From: Adiantum capillus-veneris
Lineage: Eukaryota; Streptophyta; Polypodiopsida; Polypodiales; Pteridaceae
Direction: 5' to 3'
NCBI GenBank assembly: GCA_014529385.2
Contig: CM043942.1
Coordinates: 108,003,141 to 108,067,140 of the forward strand
DNA: 64,000 nt
The position numbers and the translations under genes are program-made. Positions 55,802 through 64,000 of the stretch are shown here, one piece after another. Numbering within the stretch: the first letter of the stretch is position 1; every line of letters begins with the position of its first letter. The notes below the pieces were generated by a model. That model was not told the origin of the DNA, did no database searches, and worked only from the letters and a program-made list of their open reading frames with translations.

Positions 55802-57775
55802 TAATGGTCCTGCTATTTGAGAATTTTGCTATAAAGCATCTATAGTATGCACACATACCAATAAAGCTTCATAGCTCATGTAAATTCCTTGGATTAGGCC
55901 AAGATTTTATTACCTCCAATTTTGATGGATCCATACGGATACCATCTTGAGAGATAATATGACCTAAGTACTAAATCTCTTGAAGAAGAAATTCACTCTT
56001 CTATTGATTGATAAAAAGTTTTTTCCCCCTCAAAGCTTGAAAGATCACCTGGAGATGTTTCTTGTGCTCCTCCAAGGACTTGGAGTAGATGATGGTATCA
56101 TCAAAGAGCTTCCAGTGAATTTGTGATAGGGTCTAAAGATTTTCTCCATTAAACCATTGAATGTGGCTAGAGAAATTTTCAAACCAAAAGGCACGACAAG
56201 ATATTCATAAAGACCAAACGTTGTGTACGGAACCGGATCTTTATGGTATCTTCATTCACTATCTTTATTTGATGATAGCCACTTTTAAGGTCAATCCTAC
56301 TGAAATAGGTTAAACCTTGTAGCTTATCAAATTGATCTTTGACCTGCGGTACGGGAAATCTATTTTTGATAGTGATATGGTTTAGCACTCGATAGTCCAC
56401 ACACATGTGGTATGTACCATCTTTCTTTTGCACTAAAAGGATTGGAGAACAAAAGGGAGAGGAGCTAGGCCTCATCATCCCCTTGTCTACCAATTCTTGT
56501 ACTTGCCTCATGATCTCCTCTTGCTGAGCTTGGAAAACTCGATAAGGAGGCTAGTTAGACGGTGAGCTTCCTGGTAGGAGCTCAATTCAACGGTCATCAT
56601 CCCCTTGTTTTGGAGGTAATTCCAAAGGGATATCATTGATAAAAACATCTAGGAATCCATTTAGAAAATTAGACAAGTCTAACTCTTTTTTATTCTTAGC
56701 ATTTTTATTTGATAAAACATTAGCGTCATTTAGAGACTCTTTGACAAAAATCATGTACGCAAAAACTAAGATTTTCATTGACTTATCAAAAGCAGGTGAA
56801 TTTACAAGGGGTATAATACAACCGGACTCATTAGCAATTATATACATGTTCTTTCCCTGTAGGTGAAAAAGATTCTCCTTTCAGGGAACTTCATTTTGGC
56901 AGTCATGCAATTGAACCATGGTGCCTTGGGGGTGCCCCTAGGATAACATCCTCATGTTGGAGAGGAGAGATGAAAAAGTCTTCTTTGTCGATGTAGCTTT
57001 GGACATGAATCCTCAACTTCTCAATCAAGGGAGTAATGGAGGCTTGTTGTCCCTTGAAAGCTCCATCGGCAGTTACAGTATCCCCCATCTCAAAAGCTTG
57101 AATGCACAACTTAGTGGCCAAATCTCTTGATATGAATTTGTGAATGGAGTCAGGGTCAAACAAGATGAAGGAATCATGCTCCCTTACCTTTTCGCAAGCA
57201 CAGGAGAGAGGTGATCCTTTGCAATGAGAATCCTCTTTTGGAGCTTCAACCATGGAAGCTCTAAGAGTCTCATTGTAGGCATTTCTTTTGGGGTAAGAAC
57301 GGTAGCCATGTCCCAACACTTAGAGCATTTGTGGTCCTTACGAAAAGCTTCTAGCTCTTTAGGAGAGAGTTTATTTTCCTTGTAAACTCCCTTCTCCTTG
57401 GACCGATTGTTGTTGTTGTTGTTGGAATTGCCATGTCCCAACACTTAGAGCATTTGTGGTCCTTACGAAAAGCTTCTAGCTCTTTAGGAGAGAGTTTATT
57501 TTCCTTGTAAACTCCCTTCTCCTTGGACCGATTGTTGTTGTTGTTGTTGTTGGAATTGCCTTGGGAAGAATTTCGGGCATTGTTTTTTCCCTTTGCATCC
57601 TTTTTGTCTTTGCTTTCCATGGGCTTGGCATTCCTTTTAGCCCCTTGTTAGAAATTGATGGGCGAAGCAACCATAGTGTGGTGGATTACTTCGATGATAG
57701 AACCAGGCCATTGACAGTTAACATACTCGGCCATTTCTTCAAGTAATCCCGTACAAAATTGTTGCTTTTGCTTGG
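55802..57775 (-). pseudogene. Family E gag end, protease and RT (minus strand)
   Basis: From right to left: gag second half starting 'SKSNNFV' at 57770, a damaged zinc knuckle within a 125-bp duplication, protease (56903-57319, 'ILFDPDS..KFISRDLATKL', active-site Asp kept, Gly lost), RT start (56179-56511, 'LVDKGMMRPSSSPFCSPILLVQKKDGTYHMCVDYRVLN', 'YFSRIDLKSGYHQIK'), then RT onward to 55802. It is the continuation of the gag at 53255-53674 but on the other strand. Confidence 0.9.
57306..57558 (-). repeat. Tandem 125-bp duplication in family E gag
   Basis: The block at 57306-57430 is repeated at 57431-57558, including a (TTG)n tract (Asn repeat). It interrupts the zinc-knuckle region. The intact element at 33900-34050 has one copy, so it arose in this copy. 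Confidence 0.9.
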
Positions 57776-58687
57776 TGTGGGACGGATGTCTACTAACCTC
57801 ACTCCTATCTTATTGCAGATTTAGCGAGAACCACGATTAAATTATCAATCCATGAGATGAAGCTGACTCGACTAGTGCATAGAGACTACAAGAGGTTGTC
57901 AATCTCTCAGAAAACAACAAATAACTCGAATTTAGCTCAAGCTACACTCAAGTGACTGAAATCATCAAAAGCCAATCGCTCATCTGCAAACAAATCACAT
58001 CCATTACAGCATCAAATGACATCCAAACGTAACAAAACTTCTAAGACAAATTTATAAGACCTAAGAACACATGCTTATGGTCTCAAATCCCACTTTAGTC
58101 AAGTGTAAAAATCTCAATTATTAACAGCAGTGGATTTTTAACCTAGTTGTTTTCGACCCATAATGCATCTAAATGCTTAGCAATGATGCCCCAATACCCC
58201 GTCTATGCTTAGTTTTTGATTTTGAAGTGTAAATTCCTACTTATGATGAAATTAGACCGCGGGTCGCGACGTCACAAGCTACGAAATACTGTGAAATGCT
58301 TACGTCAATGCGTAGAGCTCTTACCTGCGGTTGCAATGCAATAAACGCGACTGCAATGTGACAACTGGAGAGGGAGTAGGAAGCGCGAGAAGGAGAGAAG
58401 TGAGCGCCGTTAGCTCACGATGTGTATTTCATTATCCAAAAACTTTTTAATAACTTACAAAAAATTGGCTTTTGTACCTTAGCCAAGGTTTTTGGTGGTC
58501 AAAACTAACTCTAACTAAAGATGGGTAATGACAGGTTGATACAATCTGGAAGCTTGTAGCCCTGGCTCATCAATTACAAAGGTTTATCCGTAAAATAGGA
58601 GTTAGTGTATTCTCGATTATCAAAATAATAAGTGTTTTTACAATGAGATCTCCGAAAAATGGTATTTGAGTTAGCTTGCTGCTAAAT
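57776..58687 (-). repeat. Family H LTR, minus orientation
   Basis: A 912-bp inverted copy of 53675-54585. Its left side abuts family E gag with CTTGG (CCAAG reversed), matching CCAGG at the other LTR in 4 of 5 bases. Its right side has a PPT, so it is the 3' LTR. Its first two bases are mutated (TT instead of TG). Confidence 0.92.
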
Positions 58688-58702
58688 TCCCGCCCTCCTC
58701 AC
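58688..58702 (-). promoter_or_regulatory. Polypurine tract of family H
   Basis: GTGAGGAGGGCGGGA on the minus strand lies immediately before the LTR. Confidence 0.8.
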
Positions 58703-58894
58703 TTGTGTTGTCCCTTGACACAGCTTTATGGGTTGAAGTAGTCTTTGGGTTAACGGCTGGCGAGGCGGTATTTAAGCGCATTTAGGGCCTTTTCGTATTT
58801 GATCTTTCTCTCTTTATGTGGCACCTGCAAAAATTGCATAGTGACTCTGTTTTTAAGCTCCACAACCGAGTAGCCTATAAAGTCAGGTTGCTGA

Positions 58895-61800
58895 TCACTG
58901 GCCCAAATATCTTAGTTCACCAAGTGAAGAACCCTGTGTAGAACGCTTCCTCAAATGACAGCATATTGTGAGAAGGTAAAAACATGCATCTGACGTAGAA
59001 TCCATAGAGGACTTCTTCGGAAGGTTGGCCACTGAGATCGTAGCATAAACCTTTATTACCCTTGAGGAATGACATCCACGGGGCGCCTGCTTGCTCTGGC
59101 TCATGGAAAAGTTCGATGCAGGTGAGCAAGGATTCGACAGATTTTATATAGCATTGCACATGTTAGATCCAGTAGACTTTTGAAGAAGGACATGGCACCC
59201 GTTGGGGTTTTCACCATGTATTCTTCTATCAGCTGGCCCTTTTCTGGAGCTGGCAGTCTTGGGTAGTTCAGCCAGGTTGGCCGCTTCTTTGTTATTGCCT
59301 CATGTGCTTGCCATGTCCTTACTTGTGGTACATGACAAAAAGTAGGATCCTTTTGAAGTGCAATAGGTGCTCTTGTGAATAGAATCAGATACCTTGGATT
59401 CTTGTTCAACCAGCTCAGCCTCCACTTTGGGTGGTCTTGATTTGCACCTTCTACTTGCATGTCTTTGTACAACCTCTCTTTGACTTGGAGCAACCCAACC
59501 TTTATCAAAGGATATGGCAAGGATTGTTGATGCCATTGCACATTGATTTGATTGGGAATGAGTTGTGTAACGATGACAGAGTGAAGAACTCTCAGCTCCC
59601 AATCCATCGCCTGCTTTCCAGTGCTCATCCACCTCTTGTGTAATGTTTTCTTTCAGTGCATCTTCCTCAGCTTTTGACAGCTAGACCATTGGCATTGTAT
59701 TAGTTTCTGTTATTTGTACTTGGAATTCCTCCTCACCACCTAGCCCTTGTGTTGGCCGTGTCTCCATCTCAATGAAAGAAACTGAGGGGATATCTATCTG
59801 TGGTTGTTCCAAAGTTCCTGCTTCTTCTTGAGTTTTTGGCTGGCCATCTCTCAACAGCTGGTTGACTCTTTTAAGCTCGACTATTTCTTTTAGCAGCTCT
59901 TCTTCTTGTTGCACTTACATTAAAGCCAGGTCTCTGCACTGAGACTACTCTAGTTTAAGCTCTAGCTTGAGGTCCTTGTTATTTTTATCCAATGCTTTGT
60001 AGACCTCGTATGTTCCTTTGATCGAGGCTACTGCGGGATTTTCTTGTATTTTCCGCAAGAAAGTTGCCTGATCATTCATTCTCTACTTTGAGTATTGCAG
60101 GGAGGCGTTCGCTACATCTAATTGTACCTGAATCTTTTGAACTGATAGGGTTGTAGTTAGAAGTTCGTTGGTAACTTTTGTCAGCTGTTCATCTTTCACT
60201 TTTTAAGCATCTGACAACTTTGTACGTAGGTCATCGAGCTCCTCCATCTCCTTTTGCTGTTTATCCCTTGCGAGCTGACGTTGTCCGCTTTAGCTTTCAA
60301 TTCTTGCACTTGATTTTGTAGATCGGTGATGACGTTTAATCAGTTGTCTAACTCTCCTTGGAGAGTGTCAATCACCATCTCTAGTTCTTTAGCCTTTGTG
60401 CTACGGCTAAGTGCTGCTGTTCGGAGTCTTTCCGTCATGGCCTGCATTTTCTTTGCATATTCGTTGACTTGCAGGATTACCTCATCGTTTGATTGCCAAT
60501 CTTCATTTATTGCTAGCTGCCTAGATGTCTCGGCAGTTTCTTGTGTTTCTCTTGGCTGCATCGTGACGGTTGGTTGTTCTTATTCTTGAGGCTGTGGCTG
60601 GTCTTCTTTTGTTTTGTCATCCTGAGGCTTCGTGGATGCCTTGACCTTTTCTTGCTGTGTAGAGGTAGAAGGTGTTTCCTTGGAATCTTGTTCTCTTGTT
60701 TGTTCAAACTTTGTGGTGTCCTCTGGTGCATGACTTGCTTCTCTTTTCGGCTCTAGCTCTTGCTCTTTGTGTTGCTCTTGTGTAGTAGCTGCCTGTTGTG
60801 CAGATTCAGCTGATTGTCTTTGTTCAAGCTCTGTCTTCTTTGTGGGCTCAATTTCTGTGGCTTTATCTGCTGGTGATGGTGTGGGCTTGGCATGGGGTGA
60901 TCATGCTGTTTTGAAGTAGGTGAAGAAGGTCGAGGAGATATTTCACCTTGTTCATGCTGTGCTTCTCCTTGTGCAGTTGCTTTCTTTGCTTGCTTTTGCT
61001 ACTCCACCGCCTCTTTAGCTTTCAGTTCTGTTTCTTGGGCTTCTTTCAACTTCAAAGCTTCTGCCTACTGATATATTTTTCAGTAACTCGGTGGGATCTT
61101 TTTCCTGTTTCATGGCATGGTGCTTTGTTCTTGGTCCTTTCAATTCAATTGGTACCCACTTTGCCGGGTCCTTGCCTTGTGCTTGGCGGCTATGTTTGTA
61201 GGAGTGCTTTTCTCTTTCAAACCTAGCCTGTTTCTGTTGCGGCTCCTCCTAATGTGCTTCCACAGCTTTTCTTTTCATCTCTTCCCTTCATGCTCTTTTT
61301 TCCTCATTATCAGAGCTTTCACTACTATGGTGTTCTGGCGAGCTCTCAGCAGACTCTTCATTAGACTTGTATGTTCTCTTGGTCGATCTTGTGGCTCAAG
61401 GGGAAGGTTGTGCTGACACTATCCAAGTGTTATGATCTGGGACAGGCGGCAAGTTGTCGGCCATGCCGATAGCATGGTAGGAAATTTTGGTTAGAACCTC
61501 TGGTGCTCCCATATATGTTATTTTTCCTTCTTTATTCGTCTCTTTCAATGTAGAAAACACGTACTGTGCATGGTCAATTAGTTGCCTAGTTGTTGATTTG
61601 AGAACTTGTGTAAAGGTTGTGGCAACCACATGATTGGGTGTCGTATACCTTGGCGGTCTTTTGGCGAGGAAGTGAAAGTGCTGATGATACAATCTTGCAG
61701 GTTCTTCCACTTGTTTTTGGATGAGGTCGGCAAATGTCGCAGCGGCGATTTCCTTGGTGAAAGTTCTTGCCATCTTTCTATCTCTTGCCCTCATGGTCAT

Positions 61801-62244
61801 TCCTTCTGTTGGCAGTTTGAGAGCTTCTGCCACTATCTCTTTTGTTATCACCACTTCGACTTTGTTCCCTTGCTGGTTAGAGATTTGTGCGGTTCCATCT
61901 TCTTTGATCGTGGACAAGAGCTCATAAGCTTTTTGGAAATCCACTCCACATGACTCTTGTTCGTAAAAATCTCTGAGCTCAAGCCTTTTGTTGGCTTCTT
62001 TTGTCTCGGGCTTTGCAACGATATCATAAACTTCCTTTGGTAGAAGTTGCAGATCTACCTGATGTCCATCTTCGCTCTTGAATCTACCTGTGAACAGTGT
62101 GATGTTGTTCTCTTCCAATTGTTCTCTTGATAGATAGGTCGCTTTGGCAGTTTTGACTGAACTAAGGTCCAGTTGATATGGTGGTAGCTCTTGTAGCTTC
62201 TCCTTTTGCGAGAGCTTCTTCTTAGCTTTCTTTGCAGCTTGCAT
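58895..62244 (-). pseudogene. Family H long coiled-coil protein gene, decayed
   Basis: The best start is the ATG at 62244: 282 open codons to 61396, Lys/Glu-rich, with a segment '...VVITKEIVAEALKLPTEGM...' that recalls the N-terminal domain of plant transposon-encoded 'putative plant transposon protein' families (weak). Then come Lys/Glu/Gln-rich coiled-coil pieces (60340-60561 and 59681-59914) and a C-terminal part (59101-59628 and 58917-59159: 'MDWELRVLHSVIV...', 'APWMSFLKGNKGLCYDLSGQPSEEVLYGFYV'). Most are in one frame, with stops and a few shifts between. It fills the space between leader and PPT, and no protease, RT or integrase is seen. Function unknown. Confidence 0.6.
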
Positions 62245-62387
62245 GGCTCCTGTTGAGTGAATAGAGTGTCTAAATTAGCAAATTTGGCAGATTCTTCTTT
62301 GGATTGTCCTTCACGTTGGTTTGCTGACAAATTGAGTACAATTTGCTTCAAATCAATTTTTGAACATGCATATATGCATAAAAACAT

Positions 62388-64000
62388 TTAAAGATAAAAT
62401 TAATGAAGTCAAAACAAAAATCTGCAACAAAAGTAAATAATCACGATTATTTACAGCTGAGTATTTTTTTACAAATTTTTACAAATTTGACATTATAGGC
62501 TTGAAGTATATACTAAATACATACTCTGAGGGAAATATGGACTCATTTGGGTCCACAAGATGAAAATGGTGCCAGATTTAGGCTTTAGGTCTCTGAAATA
62601 GTAGATGTAAAGGAATTTTGAGATTTTGAGCTCCAAATTTGTTCAAACTTGGCTACTGGGCTTAGGGCAACATGTACTTTGGTCCCATGATGGCGAAATT
62701 GCAAATTCCCCCCATTTTGGCCAAAAAGTAAATAATCGCGATTATTAACTTTTTAATCAAAATGAGCAGTTTTTGGTACAACTTGGTTCTAGGCATGGTA
62801 TAGACCTTGTGTAGTGTTCTATTATGTTGGGGCATGCTACAATTCAAATCTCATCCGATTTGGTTGAGCTGACAGGCCGCTATGGTCGATTTTTGGTCGT
62901 AGATCTTCGTACACTGTTCGGATTTTAGGGTTTTTTCTAGTGGTTTAGATTAGCTACCGGCTGTACAAAATGGATCATTGATAAGTATAGAACTTATGCC
63001 TCATGTTTCGTGTGAGGCGGCGTTGAAAACAGGTGACTGTGGACTCCGGAAAATACGCGCGAAGGAGGTCGAAAAGCTCTCTCTCCAAAGGCAACAAGTG
63101 GAAATGAGGTGATTTTAGCCTACCTTGGTATTTATACCCGAACTTCCCGAACCATTTTTTCCCAAATTCCCCTGTTAATCCTATTAGGCCGTGAAATCTA
63201 TGTTAGACTCAAAATTTTTCCCAATCGGATCCCTGTAGCTCATTCTGCGAGAATTCTGCAAAAGTAGGTCTGGCCATCTAATTTAGGCGTCCCGCTTCCA
63301 TCTGTCGATTTGATTGAAATCTTTTGTGCTTGACCGTCTTTGTCTTTCTGATCACCACCGTGTCTTTAGTTTTTCCATATGAGCTCATTTGTTATTTATT
63401 ATTAAAATTTGACCTGTTTATTAGAAAAATCGAAGCAAATAACAAAATGCGCTAAAAAAGCAAAGTGAAAATCCAATGATTAAGAAAATTCATTGAGAAA
63501 CACAATTTTATTGTTTTTTGTTGGGTTTCTCTATTATTAAGTCTCCATATCAAGAAAATGATGAAAAATAACAAAAAAGAACATTTTTTGATGATTTCTG
63601 GATAGTATATACACTATTTATACTCATCGGGGAGATATTATAAGTTAAATTTTTCTTGTTGATGAATTATAAGGGAATTATTAGGTAATTTTGCAACAAA
63701 AATCACACATTAACATCAAACTTTTTCCTCCCTCTTCAAACATTGCCCTTAATTACTTAGTAGCTCTTCCACCCCTCTTAGATGGCGTACTCCGGAACGA
63801 CTGTGTGCATGGGTTGAACAATCGTGTCTATGCATAGCCGTGGTTGGCTCTACCATTCTTTGAAGATCAATGCAATTCAAACCAATATGCTGTGCTAGAG
63901 ATGTGTCTTGAGTAATTAACTCAAGGTTTTCTGATGTCGAGGCTTTTTGTTGCTGTCTTCCAAAGAGAAAATCTTGTAGCTTGTGTGATATTTGCTTGAT
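62388..64000 (-). other. Family H leader (right piece) and unassigned end
   Basis: Non-coding. Near-palindromes AAATAATCACGATTATTT (about 62433) and AAATAATCGCGATTATT (about 62730) match those in 54606-55801 and keep the roughly 290-bp spacing, so at least 62400-63000 is family H leader. Beyond about 63360 the sequence is AT-rich with nothing identifiable. Confidence 0.5.

Overview
This window is almost pure transposable-element DNA from a large plant nuclear genome. It holds plant-type Ty1/copia and Ty3/gypsy (chromovirus) retrotransposons whose primer-binding sites match initiator tRNA-Met (TGGTATCAGAGC). It also holds an intron-containing hAT transposon, long CT/GA and TG microsatellites, and no recognisable host gene. 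A fern or another large-genome vascular plant would fit, but the sequence does not fix the species. All family names are mine (A to H), and all identities rest on motif reading, not searches.

Layout. (1) 1-3690: 3' ends and LTRs of a chromovirus family (A), including one integrase-tail/chromodomain fragment. (2) 3691-13500: a three-deep nest. A family A LTR is split inside its CT tract by a family B LTR element (3930-11325, minus), and family B is split by an apparently intact hAT (5804-8940, TSD CGTAATAC). A second, inverted family B solo LTR (11501-12621) sits in the family A leader, followed by a ruined gag. (3) 14996-17346: a complete non-coding LTR element (C) whose LTRs contain tandem copies of their own LTR-end/PBS junction. 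(4) 17352-24480: AT-rich non-coding DNA with a possible Helitron. (5) 24481-28275: decayed copia pol plus 3' LTR (D).

(6) 28276-49620: a second nest. A Ty3 element (host 2, plus) has its gag interrupted by a complete chromovirus (E, 28910-36937, minus, TSD ATATT) and by a gag-only-looking element (F, 37894 to about 48277, minus). Family F carries a nearly intact copia (G, 39002-44561, TSD TGTGT) and a family E solo LTR (45269-46132, TSD TAAGA). (7) 49992-52480: an internally deleted family D copia, minus. (8) 53255-64000: a family E gag split by a family H LTR element. The two gag halves and the two H LTRs now point in opposite directions, which is the signature of a large inversion with one breakpoint near 55801.

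Themes. Four LTR families here (B, C, F, H) show PBS, PPT and LTRs but no reverse transcriptase, so they look like passengers of autonomous relatives. Family B encodes a coiled-coil/acidic-repeat protein and family H a long coiled-coil protein. The best candidates for recent activity are the hAT (open 704-residue spliced transposase, matching TIRs, exact TSD) and copia G (one pol frame, about 96% identical LTRs, four in-frame stops).
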